Shown here: piece by piece, positions 1-6,725 of the stretch
Layout: each line of letters opens with the position of its first letter
Numbering within the stretch: position 1 is the first letter of the stretch
Source: Opitutales bacterium
GTDB taxonomy: Bacteria; Verrucomicrobiota; Verrucomicrobiia; Opitutales; UBA2987
Assembly (NCBI GenBank): GCA_021772555.1
Contig: JAJFLT010000136.1
Span: forward strand, 1-9,614
DNA: 9,614 nt
Direction of reading: 5' to 3'
The notes under the pieces: generated by a model
Databases searched by the model: none
The model's input: the letters and a program-made list of their open reading frames with translations, nothing else
Told to the model about the DNA's origin: nothing
Position numbers and translations under genes: made by a program

Positions 1-266
1 TCTTTGGCCCGGTCGATGGCCAATTGTTCGGCCACGTCCACGTATTGGCAGCCGCCGTACCAGCGCCGACGCGGATAACCCTCAGCATATTTGTTGGTCA
101 TCACACTGCCCTGGGCTTCCAGAACCGCTGGAGAAGTGAAATTTTCGGAGGCAATCAATTCCAGGTGGGTTTGCTGTCGTTGAACCTCCTCCTTGATGGC
201 CGCTTGTATTTCGGGGTCCACTATTTCCAGGGACTGGTTGTCGAAAGTCAGTTTGTCCGTAGTCAT
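1..266 (-). CDS. glyA: Serine hydroxymethyltransferase, N-terminal part (runs off left edge)
   Basis: This is the first 88 codons of a PLP-dependent serine hydroxymethyltransferase, which interconverts serine and glycine while charging tetrahydrofolate with a one-carbon unit in the cytoplasm. Reading the minus strand from the ATG at 266, the protein shows the conserved N-terminal blocks of the family in order: LELIASENFTSPAVLEAQGS (about residues 35-54), TNKYAEGYP (57-65) and WYGGCQYVDVAEQLAIDRAK (69-88). The usual YPGKRYYGG segment reads YPRRRWYGG here, a mild change that keeps the second conserved Tyr. An in-frame TAG lies a short way upstream of the ATG, so the start cannot be far from 266. 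No strong Shine-Dalgarno is visible. The phosphatase gene lies 44 bp upstream on the same strand, so the two are probably cotranscribed. The PLP lysine and the C-terminal domain lie outside the window. Confidence 0.95.
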   Translation of the reverse strand, partial: MTTDKLTFDNQSLEIVDPEIQAAIKEEVQRQQTHLELIASENFTSPAVLEAQGSVMTNKYAEGYPRRRWYGGCQYVDVAEQLAIDRAK

Positions 267-310
267 AACGTAATTTGCGATAAGTTCTAAAATCTTGGCC
301 GTGTCTTGGT

Positions 311-805
311 TTACTTGAGATTGGGAACGAGTTTTTCTCTTAAATATTGGACGCATGAAGGGATGGCCTCGACCAGATTATCCCGGCAGTTTTCATAGGC
401 TTCAAGCTGCATGCCGTAGGGATCTGGCAATTGGGTGCTGGCCGGAGGTTCCATAAATTGGCGGAAGAGGAGCACCGGCGCCTTTAAATTGGGGTAAAAC
501 TCTTTTAGTAAGTATTGATGGGAATCGGTCATGCAAAAAAAGACGAGAGAGTTTTCGACAATCTCCGGGGTCAGGGAATGGCTGAAATGGTCGGAAAGGT
601 CCAGGCCGACTTTCTTGAGGGCGCGGACAGAATTTTCCGAAGCCCGTTCTCCCTCATAAGAAGAGACCCCTGCCGAGATTACGGAAATGGAGCGTAGGGG
701 CTCATCTTCGGCCAACAGGGCATGTGCCAGAAGCCGTTCCGCCATGGGGCTGCGGCAGGTGTTCGCCGTGCATACGCAGGTAATGTATCCGGAAATTTTC
801 GCCAT
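311..805 (-). CDS. Low-molecular-weight protein phosphatase, YwlE-like (possible protein-arginine phosphatase)
   Basis: This 164-residue protein belongs to the low-molecular-weight protein-tyrosine-phosphatase fold family. The P-loop C-x5-R-S is seen as CTANTCRS at residues 12-19 with nucleophile Cys12, followed by PMAE. The general-acid loop is LPDPYG near residue 127. The length suits the family. In YwlE of Bacillus the Thr in the CTGNTCRS loop, where tyrosine phosphatases usually have Ile, selects phospho-arginine. Thr16 is the matching residue here, so an arginine phosphatase is a real alternative to a tyrosine phosphatase. The loop Gly is replaced by Ala14. The protein is cytoplasmic, with no signal peptide. 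The ATG at 805 puts the P-loop close to the N-terminus, as expected. The gene precedes glyA on the same strand. Association of this family with glyA or rpiB is known from Bacillus (ywlE, rpiB and glyA in one neighbourhood). It is divergent from mpl, with 162 bp between them. I am sure of the family and not of the substrate. Confidence 0.9.
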   Translation of the reverse strand: MAKISGYITCVCTANTCRSPMAERLLAHALLAEDEPLRSISVISAGVSSYEGERASENSVRALKKVGLDLSDHFSHSLTPEIVENSLVFFCMTDSHQYLLKEFYPNLKAPVLLFRQFMEPPASTQLPDPYGMQLEAYENCRDNLVEAIPSCVQYLREKLVPNLK

Positions 806-954
806 GGTTGCAAACTCGAAATGTGGCGCACTTCACGCTTGTTGTAAAGAAGCAATCCCGGCACGGTCCCGTCATTGCAGAATGGAAACAGGGCATTCTA
901 AAATAACAATTGGCGCCTTTTAAATTGTGTTTTAGAGCTATCCACTTTTTTTTC

Positions 955-959
955 AAAGG
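955..959 (+). promoter_or_regulatory. Ribosome binding site of mpl
   Basis: AAAGG sits 8 nt before the ATG at 968 and supports that start. The rest of the divergent region 806-967 shows no convincing sigma-70 promoter on either strand. A weak candidate for mpl is TTGGCG at 910-915 with a poor -10 about 17 bp further on. Confidence 0.55.
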
Positions 960-967
960 CAACTTAT

Positions 968-2401
968 ATGCGGATATATTTCATGGGAGTTGGTGGTGTT
1001 GCTATGGGCAACGCAGCCATAATGCTGCAAAGCCAGGGATGCGAGGTGAGCGGTGCTGATAGCGGCGTTTACCCGCCCATGTCGGATGCTCTAGAAGAGG
1101 CGGGCATCCGGTATTTTGAAGGTTTTGATCCCCGTCGTTTGGAATCTCTGGGCCCGGACCTGGTCATCATCGGAAATGCCCTTTCGAGGGGAAACCCTGA
1201 AGTGGAGTGGTTATTGCAGACCCGTCGATTTCCTTTCACTTCATTGGCGGCATTTATCGGCCAGCGGTTTTTGGAAAACCGCAAAAGCATCGTCGTCACC
1301 GGCACCCATGGCAAAACGACGACTTCGTGTCTGACGGCGGCTCTCCTGCGCGCTCATGGCCAAGATCCCGGCTACTTCATTGGCGGCATTCCTCTCGACC
1401 TGCCCGGCGGGGCGGCTTGCGGCGGTCCCGGTGATCCTTTTGTCATTGAGGGTGACGAATACGATAGCGCCTTTTTCGACAAACGCAGCAAGTTCATTCA
1501 TTACAATCCCGACATTTTAATTATCAACAACCTGGAGTTCGATCACGGCGATATTTTTCGGGATTTGCAGGATGTGCAAAGAAGTTTCGACCACCTCCTG
1601 CGACTGGTTCCCGCCAATGGCTGTATCCTGGCCAACGGCGACGACACCAACCTGCGAGAACTCCTGCCTTCAGCCTGGACGCAAACCTTTTTCGTAGGCG
1701 AGGAAAGCAGCAACGATTTGCGCATTCTCGATTACAGGACTGAAAATGCGGGTTCCTCTTTCTCACTGCAATGGCGAGGGCAAACGTGGGGCCGGGTGTC
1801 TTGGGGACTGCATGGCATCTTCAACGCCCGCAACGCGGCCATGGCAGCCCTAGCCGCCGCCCTGGCCCTTGATCCTGAAAATGTCACCCAAATGTCTCCG
1901 GCACCTCTTGCAGGAATAAAAGGGGTCAAACGCCGCCAGGAAATCTTGCTCGAAAACGAAGACCTGGTTGTGGTGGAGGACTTTGGGCACCATCCCACGG
2001 CCATTGCCCACACGCTCGAATCCCTGCGCCTTCGTTATCCTCGCTGTCGTTTGGCCGCCTGTTTTGAAGCACGCAGCAACACCGCCCGATCTTCGGTTTT
2101 TCAAACGGATTTTGGCGACGCCCTGGCATTGGCCGATAGCGTCTTTCTAGGGCCCGTCCATCGTTCCGAAAATTTGGCCCCCGGTCTCGCCCTTGATACC
2201 GGACTATTAGTGGCAACTCTTCGCCAAAAAAGTATCGACGGGCGGGCTTTTGAAACCAACGACGACCTTCTCGTAGAGGTTCACCGTTTCTGCCTTGAGG
2301 CCCGGCGCGAAAAACTCGTCCTCTGTTTTTTCTCCAATGGTTCCTTCGATGGAGTGATGGAAACCCTGGTCAACCGATTGCAGAAAATCGTTTCGGCGTG
2401 A
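968..2401 (+). CDS. mpl: UDP-N-acetylmuramate:L-alanyl-gamma-D-glutamyl-meso-diaminopimelate ligase
   Basis: Mpl is a cytoplasmic Mur-family ligase that joins the recovered tripeptide L-Ala-gamma-D-Glu-meso-Dap to UDP-MurNAc using ATP, so that peptidoglycan fragments re-enter wall synthesis. The 477-residue protein is close to the usual length (E. coli Mpl is about 457). The order of domains is: an N-terminal Rossmann-like UDP-binding part with MGVGGVAMGNAA (6-17); the central ATPase domain with P-loop TGTHGKTTT (111-119); the Mpl-type block GDEYDSAFFDKRSKF (162-176), which separates it from MurC; LEFDHGDIF (189-197); HGIFNARNA (282-290); and the C-terminal domain with DFGHHPTAI (338-346). 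The ATG at 968 starts directly on the first beta strand and has an AAAGG ahead of it. The stop TGA overlaps the GTG of the next gene. Its presence implies meso-Dap peptidoglycan and muropeptide recycling. AmpG, MpaA or LdcA partners are not in the window. Confidence 0.95.
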   Translation: MRIYFMGVGGVAMGNAAIMLQSQGCEVSGADSGVYPPMSDALEEAGIRYFEGFDPRRLESLGPDLVIIGNALSRGNPEVEWLLQTRRFPFTSLAAFIGQRFLENRKSIVVTGTHGKTTTSCLTAALLRAHGQDPGYFIGGIPLDLPGGAACGGPGDPFVIEGDEYDSAFFDKRSKFIHYNPDILIINNLEFDHGDIFRDLQDVQRSFDHLLRLVPANGCILANGDDTNLRELLPSAWTQTFFVGEESSNDLRILDYRTENAGSSFSLQWRGQTWGRVSWGLHGIFNARNAAMAALAAALALDPENVTQMSPAPLAGIKGVKRRQEILLENEDLVVVEDFGHHPTAIAHTLESLRLRYPRCRLAACFEARSNTARSSVFQTDFGDALALADSVFLGPVHRSENLAPGLALDTGLLVATLRQKSIDGRAFETNDDLLVEVHRFCLEARREKLVLCFFSNGSFDGVMETLVNRLQKIVSA

Positions 2402-3324
2402 AAGCGAATCCGGGGATGGAGGAAGCGACCGGCCTGGAGGAGGACATCCACGATTTTCTGGCTTATTGCGAACTGGAAAGAGACCTTTCTCCCAACACCA
2501 GCAAGAGTTATGAAAGTGATCTGTTTCAGTTTGCCGGGTTTCTTGCGCAAATGAGGGTAGGTGAGTGGTCCCGGGCGCGCTCTGAACACGTTGCCGGTTG
2601 GATCAATCATATGAGCGGCGAAGGATTCGCCGTGGCCAGTCTGGCCCGAAAATTATCGTCGCTTAAAATGTTTTCCCGCTACCTCCTTCGGGAAAAGAAA
2701 TGCGGCGAAGATTTCACCGTTTTGCAAGATGCGCCGCGGACCAGCCGAAAACTTCCCAATACCTTGACGCGGGAGGAAATCGAAAGTCTCCTGGCGGTTC
2801 CAGACCTGAGTACGCCCCAAGGGTCCAGGGATCGCGCCATTATGGAAATGGCCTATAGCAGTGGGTTGCGGGTTTCCGAAATCTGTTCACTGGAATTGCA
2901 AGACATCGATTTGGAAAATGGTTTCGTGCGCGTTCGCTCCGGCAAAGGCAGGAAGGACCGGGTGGTGCCCTTGGGCGGTCTGGCTGTGGACGCCATCGAT
3001 GTCTATGCCACGGCGGCCCGCCCGCGATTGGTCAAACCGCATACCGGGAGCGCCTTTTTCCTGAGCAATCGGGGAAAGGCCATCTCGCGTAAAACGGTAT
3101 GGTTGTGCATACGGAATTGGGCGCGACGAGCCGGCCTTCCTTTTCCGGTTAAACCCCACGACCTGAGGCATTCATTCGCCACTCATCTGCTCGAGGGCGG
3201 TGCCGATTTGCGGGCCATCCAGGAAATGCTGGGGCACTCCGATATTTCTACCACACAAATTTACACTGCGGTGGAAAAAGAGCGTTTATGGGAACAGCAC
3301 GCCCGCTTCCACCCCAGAAAATAA
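2398..3324 (+). CDS. xerD: Site-specific tyrosine recombinase, XerD type
   Basis: This is a 308-residue tyrosine recombinase. It has an N-terminal SAM-like core-binding domain (about residues 13-103) and a C-terminal catalytic domain with all expected residues: Arg158 (GLRVSE), Lys183 (GKGRKDRVVPLG), His254 and Arg257 (PHDLRHSFATHLL), His280 (LGHSDISTTQ) and the nucleophile Tyr289. Xer enzymes resolve chromosome dimers at dif with FtsK. The text resembles XerD more than XerC: YLLREK after the core domain, GADLRAIQEMLGHSDISTTQIYT, and a tail RLWEQHARFHPRK like that of XerD. The C/D call is by remembered family features, not alignment. The start GTG at 2398 overlaps the mpl stop as GTGA, suggesting translational coupling. 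An ATG at 2416 is an alternative start six codons later. The gene is convergent with modB, and a palindromic element begins 11 bp after its TAA. No attachment site or other phage gene is nearby, so a housekeeping Xer role is favoured over an integrase. Confidence 0.88.
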   Translation: MKANPGMEEATGLEEDIHDFLAYCELERDLSPNTSKSYESDLFQFAGFLAQMRVGEWSRARSEHVAGWINHMSGEGFAVASLARKLSSLKMFSRYLLREKKCGEDFTVLQDAPRTSRKLPNTLTREEIESLLAVPDLSTPQGSRDRAIMEMAYSSGLRVSEICSLELQDIDLENGFVRVRSGKGRKDRVVPLGGLAVDAIDVYATAARPRLVKPHTGSAFFLSNRGKAISRKTVWLCIRNWARRAGLPFPVKPHDLRHSFATHLLEGGADLRAIQEMLGHSDISTTQIYTAVEKERLWEQHARFHPRK

Positions 3325-3335
3325 TGCGCCATTGG

Positions 3336-3504
3336 TTAGAACCTATCTCAAATTCGAAGATAGCAATGCAGAGAGCCAATATGTGTTATGAGCAAGGCGC
3401 GTCGGGACTTGCCGGGCTGGAAGCCCTGGTGTCCCGATGGAACGCCGCAGGGGCCACCGTGGCGCTACAAACATCATTCATCTGCGAATTGAGATAGGTT
3501 CTAA
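3336..3504. mobile_element. 169-bp MITE-like element with near-perfect 20-bp terminal inverted repeats
   Basis: The left end begins TTAGAACCTATCTCA and runs to about 3356. The right end (3485-3504) is its reverse complement over 20 bp except for one A missing from an A-run. The trinucleotide TGG lies directly outside both ends (3333-3335 and 3505-3507), as a 3-bp target duplication would. No transposase or convincing ORF lies inside, so it would be non-autonomous. The interior holds a GC-rich hairpin at 3402-3437. The element fills the gap between convergent xerD and modB, and its right end contributes the modB stop codon. The ends recall those of IS5-type elements, but I have not matched them to any family. 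An alternative reading is a large transcription-terminating or extragenic palindrome. Confidence 0.6.
3402..3437. repeat. Hairpin inside the MITE-like element
   Basis: TCGGGAC (3402-3408) pairs with GTCCCGA (3431-3437), and within it GGGCT (3414-3418) pairs with AGCCC (3422-3426) around a 3-nt loop. The unpaired segments between them are 4-5 nt. No T-run follows on either strand, so it is not a classic intrinsic terminator, though it could still slow transcription from both convergent genes. Confidence 0.55.
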
Positions 3505-4157
3505 TGGTCGCGCCTGCGGTTCAGCAATCCCATGACCAGAACCACGCAAATTGAAACCGCCAAAATAATGGCGGAAAGTATCGCCGCCTGAGTCATTTCA
3601 CCCGCTTCGACGGAAAAGAAAATGGCTATGGGAGCCGTTTGCGTCTGCCCCGGGATATTGCCTGCTATCATGAGAGTAGCGCCAAACTCACCCAAAGCTC
3701 TCATGAAACAGATGACCAGACCGGCGGCCACCCCGGCCCAGCTCAACGGCAGCATGACCTGCCATAGGATGCGCCATTCGCTGAACCCGAAAATGCGGGC
3801 TGCGTCGAGGAGCGCGGGATCGATTTGCATGAAGGCGGCCCGCAGGGTTTGATACATGAGGGGGAAAGATACCATGGTTGCGGCCAGAACGGTTGCGGGC
3901 CAGGAAAAAACGATGTTCATGCCGATGAGTTCGAGAATACTGCCGATCGGCGATTGGCGACCGAAAAGCAAAATCAACCCGAGACCAATGACGGTCGGGG
4001 GTAAGGCCAAAGGAAACATCAATATACCATCGAATATTTCGAAGCTCCGACTCTCGAAGCGCAAACGCCAGCGAGCCGCCAGCGCTCCCAGGACGAAAAC
4101 AATGAGGGTGGCGGTGGTGGCTGTTTTAAGAGATATCCAGAGCGGTGAGAATTCCAT
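3501..4157 (-). CDS. modB: Molybdate ABC transporter permease
   Basis: ModB is the inner-membrane channel subunit of the ModABC molybdate (or tungstate) importer. The 218-residue protein has about five hydrophobic segments. Its marks are FPLALPPTVIGLGLILLFGR (48-67), FSWPATVLAATMVSFPL (84-100), an EAA coupling loop DAARIFGFSEWRILWQVMLPLS (118-139), and ALGEFGATLMIAGNIPGQTQT (154-174), the last being typical of ModB. I chose the ATG at 4157. The frame stays open to a TTG at 4196, but that extension is encoded by a heptamer repeat and has no family match. No clear Shine-Dalgarno precedes either start. The last codons read NRRRDH and the TAG stop lies inside the terminal repeat of the adjoining MITE-like element, so the tail may not be ancestral. 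No modC follows; the next gene is convergent xerD. The gap to modA (157 bp) is long for a mod operon. Confidence 0.9.
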   Translation of the reverse strand: MEFSPLWISLKTATTATLIVFVLGALAARWRLRFESRSFEIFDGILMFPLALPPTVIGLGLILLFGRQSPIGSILELIGMNIVFSWPATVLAATMVSFPLMYQTLRAAFMQIDPALLDAARIFGFSEWRILWQVMLPLSWAGVAAGLVICFMRALGEFGATLMIAGNIPGQTQTAPIAIFFSVEAGEMTQAAILSAIILAVSICVVLVMGLLNRRRDH

Positions 4158-4179
4158 TGTTATGTCAAAACTCGGATGC

Positions 4180-4242
4180 CGGGTTTCAGGATGCAAGATA
4201 CTGTAAGCAGGTTTCAGGTGTCAGGATGCAAGTTACAAGACT
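4180..4242. repeat. Run of nine degenerate 7-bp repeats
   Basis: The sequence falls into consecutive 7-mers that mostly begin CAG or CAA: CGGGTTT, CAGGATG, CAAGATA, CTGTAAG, CAGGTTT, CAGGTGT, CAGGATG, CAAGTTA, CAAGACT. The strict 7-bp phase holds over 63 bp between modA and modB. A separate GAAACCTG at 4305-4312 is the reverse complement of CAGGTTTC at 4208-4215. This resembles short tandemly repeated repetitive sequences known from other bacteria. It does not keep a reading frame shared with modB beyond a chance TTG extension. Confidence 0.7.
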
Positions 4243-4314
4243 TTTATAGTATTTGTCTTATATCTTCGGTCTTCTGCAATCCACTTCCAGCATTATCGAC
4301 CCCCGAAACCTGTA

Positions 4315-5076
4315 TCATTCCACAATCCCGAATCCATGAGCGCTGAAGATGGCCTTGGCACTTTCGCCGGTTAGAAATTCCATGAAACGGGTGGCAATTT
4401 CAGGTTTCCCGGTTCCATTCACCATTCCGATTGGATACCGGATAGGTGAATGCAATTCGGTTGGAATTTCAGGGCCTATTAAAATATGTGAAGATTGTTT
4501 CACATCGCTGGCATAGACAATACCGGCGTCAACCAGACCGGATTCCACATAGGATTTCACCTGCAGGGCGTTTTTCGAGTAAACCATTTTCCCCTCCAAC
4601 CGATTCCACAACCCCAGCTTTTGCAACGCCTCCTTCGCATAATATCCGACCGGGACGCTTCGAACCTCCCCGATGGCAATTTTGCCTACGGAGGACGATG
4701 ATAAATCGTTAAAACCCTCCAACCGTTTTCCATCGGCAGGGGAGACCAAGACCAGGCTGTTGGTGAGCAGAACTTTTTCTGTTTCCGGCCTGATTAAACC
4801 CGATTGAACCAGTTTTCTCATTGGAATTTCGGCGGCGGAAATGAACACGTCAACCGGCGCGCCGTTCTCGATTTGGCGGCTGAGCGATCCGGAGGCGCCG
4901 AAATTGAAAGTCAGGTGGATGCCGGGAAACTTTTTTTGGAAATGGTCGCCGATTATAATCAGTGGATCATGCAAACTGACGGCTGCCGAAACCGTTAATT
5001 CATCCCTTTTTCCACAACCCGAGAGGATAATGAAAGCAATCGCCAAAAAAAATGCCGCGAGGGAGAACTTCCTCAT
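4315..5076 (-). CDS. modA: Molybdate ABC transporter substrate-binding lipoprotein
   Basis: ModA captures molybdate or tungstate outside the inner membrane and hands it to ModB. The 253-residue protein starts with MRK and a hydrophobic stretch leading to a lipobox LSGC (18-21), so Cys21 is predicted to be lipidated after signal peptidase II cleavage. The mature part shows ModA blocks: VSAAVSL (29-35, oxyanion-binding Ser34), FNFGASGSLSRQIENGAPVDVFISA (57-81), TNSLVLVSP (105-113), GEVRSVPVGYYAKEALQKLGLW (136-157) and VDAGIVYASD (182-191) with the ligand-loop Tyr188. The ATG at 5076 gives a proper signal sequence. It lies 16 bp after the stop of the short-chain dehydrogenase gene on the same strand, so the three genes may be one transcript. 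Whether it prefers molybdate or tungstate cannot be read from the sequence. Confidence 0.92.
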   Translation of the reverse strand: MRKFSLAAFFLAIAFIILSGCGKRDELTVSAAVSLHDPLIIIGDHFQKKFPGIHLTFNFGASGSLSRQIENGAPVDVFISAAEIPMRKLVQSGLIRPETEKVLLTNSLVLVSPADGKRLEGFNDLSSSSVGKIAIGEVRSVPVGYYAKEALQKLGLWNRLEGKMVYSKNALQVKSYVESGLVDAGIVYASDVKQSSHILIGPEIPTELHSPIRYPIGMVNGTGKPEIATRFMEFLTGESAKAIFSAHGFGIVE

Positions 5077-5092
5077 TTTGATAATGAAGTCC

Positions 5093-5788
5093 TCATGGCG
5101 TCGTTAGAGACATGCCGTTGTCGGAGGCTTTTAAATTTAAAATATAAGGAGCCGCTTGCTCTGCCCATTCGGTCGGGCTGCGGTAGTTCGCCGCCGATTT
5201 TTTGCCGAAAGTGCTCTGCAGCATATCCGTGTTGACCGGGCCCGGACTGAGGGGAATTGCGGCCATGCCGGTGGGAAGTTCTTGGGCGAGAGCCTTGGTG
5301 AGGCCTTCAATTCCCCATTTGGCGGCACAGTAGGGCGCGATTTGAGGATACCCGACACGCCCCACGCCGGAGCTGAAATTGATAATGATGCCTCTCCGCG
5401 CATTTAACATGGACGGCAGAAAAGCCCGCAGCATTTGGTTCGTTCCTTTCAAACCCACGTCGATAACATTGGAAAATTCCTCCGCCGGAACCTCCCAAAG
5501 CCGATTGTTTTTATTAATGACCCCGGCATTGTTGATGAGTAAATCCGGGGCTCCGTATTTTTCCAGGACATCGTCGGCCCAACCTTTCACCACCGGCCAA
5601 TCCAAAACGTCAACCGCTTGGACAATATGGGCCGGGCCAAGTTGTTTGCCCAAATCCCTCAATCTGCCTTCGTCCCTGCCGCAACCGGCGACGGTATGGC
5701 CGAGAGCGGCGAATTTCTCGCTCAAAGCACGCCCCAGCCCCCGGGAAACACCGGTAATAACGATTATAAGTGATTTTTTCGAAATCAT
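5093..5788 (-). CDS. Short-chain dehydrogenase/reductase (SDR), substrate unknown
   Basis: This is a 231-residue classical SDR with an NAD(P)-binding Rossmann fold. Motifs are TGVSRGLG (12-19, the TGxxxGxG cofactor loop), NNAG (86-89), the catalytic Ser140 in INFSSG, and YCAAK with Tyr153 and Lys157. The following SPGPVNTDML (181-190) is the usual PG motif after the active site. It is probably a soluble cytoplasmic oxidoreductase. An Arg follows the second glycine of the loop region, which hints at NADP but does not prove it. I chose the ATG at 5788 because the fold starts there. The frame is open upstream to a GTG at 5875, and those 29 extra residues have no SDR counterpart. The gene precedes modA by 16 bp, though nothing ties its reaction to molybdate. 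It is divergent from the MBL-fold gene. Confidence 0.88.
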   Translation of the reverse strand: MISKKSLIIVITGVSRGLGRALSEKFAALGHTVAGCGRDEGRLRDLGKQLGPAHIVQAVDVLDWPVVKGWADDVLEKYGAPDLLINNAGVINKNNRLWEVPAEEFSNVIDVGLKGTNQMLRAFLPSMLNARRGIIINFSSGVGRVGYPQIAPYCAAKWGIEGLTKALAQELPTGMAAIPLSPGPVNTDMLQSTFGKKSAANYRSPTEWAEQAAPYILNLKASDNGMSLTTP

Positions 5789-5833
5789 GGGTCTTACCGT
5801 ATCATTTGGATTATTAAAAACATGTCCTAAGAT

Positions 5834-5864
5834 TTGCCTGAAATTCACATGTAAATAAAGGCAA
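5834..5864. promoter_or_regulatory. Small inverted repeat in the SDR/MBL divergent region
   Basis: TTGCCT (5834-5839) and AGGCAA (5859-5864) form a 6-bp inverted repeat around an AT-rich 19-bp centre, between the divergent starts at 5788 and 5911. It could be an operator or chance. The AT-rich centre could hold a -10 element, but I do not see a paired -35. Confidence 0.25.
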
Positions 5865-5910
5865 AAAGTTTTCACTTGCCATGCAGCAACGTGTTTGCCG
5901 CCATAGGGCC

Positions 5911-6693
5911 ATGGAAATTATTTTCATGGGAACCGGTACCTCCCAAGGTGTCCCCATGATCGCCCACGATGCTCCCGATCTCGATTTGGAAAATCCCAAA
6001 AACTGGCGCACCCGCCCCAGCATTCATGTGGAAATGGACGGCTGCCATATCCAGGTGGACGCCGGCCAGGAGTTTCGCATTCAGTGTTTGCGGGAAAACA
6101 TTCGCCAGGTTGACCATTTCATTTTAACCCACCGGCATGCCGACCACATCATGGGCATGGATGATTTGAGACGATTTTGCACCTTGAGGGAATCCCCCGC
6201 GCTTCCGGTTTACAGCACCACCGATGGGCTTCAATGCATCCAGAACATTTATCCCTATGCGATCAATCGGACCAAGCCGATCAACCGTTTTTACCCTGTT
6301 TTTCAATTGCTGGAGATGCCCGCCGTTCTTGAACTCGATTGCGGCCGTATTCACTCAACCCTTCTGCCTCATGGGCCGGTCGATACTTTGGGGCTGGTCT
6401 TTGTCGAGCGCAGTTCAGGAAAAAAAGCGGTTTATTTTACGGATTGCAAAGAAGTGCGGCCAGATCAGCGCGAGATGGCCGGAAATGCCGATGTCGTCAT
6501 TCTCGATGCCCTCCAACCGAGAAAACACCCCACTCATATGTCCATCGATGAGGCGGTGGAAACGGCATTGGATATCGGTGCGCCACAATCTTATTTCACC
6601 CACATGGCGTTTCCGGTAGACCATGAAACCGTGGAACGGGAGCTTCCCGATGGTATATCATTGGCCTACGATGGGCTTCGGGTAATCCTATAG
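5911..6693 (+). CDS. MBL-fold metallohydrolase, PhnP-like
   Basis: This 260-residue protein has a metallo-beta-lactamase fold. The N-terminal strand reads MEIIFMGTGTSQGVP, typical of the PhnP/RNase Z-like branch. Metal ligands are visible as THRHADH (His74, His76, Asp78, His79), His154 in LLPHG, Asp178 in FTDCK and His231 in YFTHMAF. A second His-containing block, KHPTHMS, is at 205-211. Family members hydrolyse phosphodiesters such as cyclic ribose phosphates (PhnP), but no other phosphonate gene is near, so the substrate is open. The enzyme is cytoplasmic with no signal peptide. I prefer the ATG at 5911. An in-frame ATG at 5881 adds ten residues without family support. AGGG lies only 2-3 nt from 5911, so neither start has a good ribosome binding site. 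The gene is convergent with accA, with 32 bp between the stops and no hairpin terminator. Confidence 0.85.
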   Translation: MEIIFMGTGTSQGVPMIAHDAPDLDLENPKNWRTRPSIHVEMDGCHIQVDAGQEFRIQCLRENIRQVDHFILTHRHADHIMGMDDLRRFCTLRESPALPVYSTTDGLQCIQNIYPYAINRTKPINRFYPVFQLLEMPAVLELDCGRIHSTLLPHGPVDTLGLVFVERSSGKKAVYFTDCKEVRPDQREMAGNADVVILDALQPRKHPTHMSIDEAVETALDIGAPQSYFTHMAFPVDHETVERELPDGISLAYDGLRVIL

Positions 6694-6725
6694 GCGGATT
6701 TGGGGAAATTCGTTTTCGCTTAGTT

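Noticed and set aside
24..290. Open frame on the plus strand over the glyA start
   Set aside because: It is antisense to a clear SHMT N-terminus and has no recognisable motif.
2398..3324. Tyrosine recombinase as the integrase of a genomic island or prophage
   Set aside because: It is XerD-like, coupled to mpl, and no tRNA attachment site, excisionase or phage gene lies nearby.
3288..3497. Short open frames crossing from xerD into the palindromic element
   Set aside because: They mix xerD out-of-frame sequence with the element, have no ribosome binding site and show no protein-like pattern.
4158..4196. Longer ModB starting from TTG at 4196
   Set aside because: The extension is encoded by the heptamer repeat run and matches nothing in the family. 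The ATG at 4157 fits the usual N-terminus.
4180..4242. CRISPR array
   Set aside because: Units are 7 bp in direct tandem, without spacers of 30-40 bp or cas genes.
5911..6693. Phosphonate (C-P lyase) operon suggested by the PhnP-like protein
   Set aside because: No other phn gene is present, and PhnP-like MBL proteins occur widely outside such operons.
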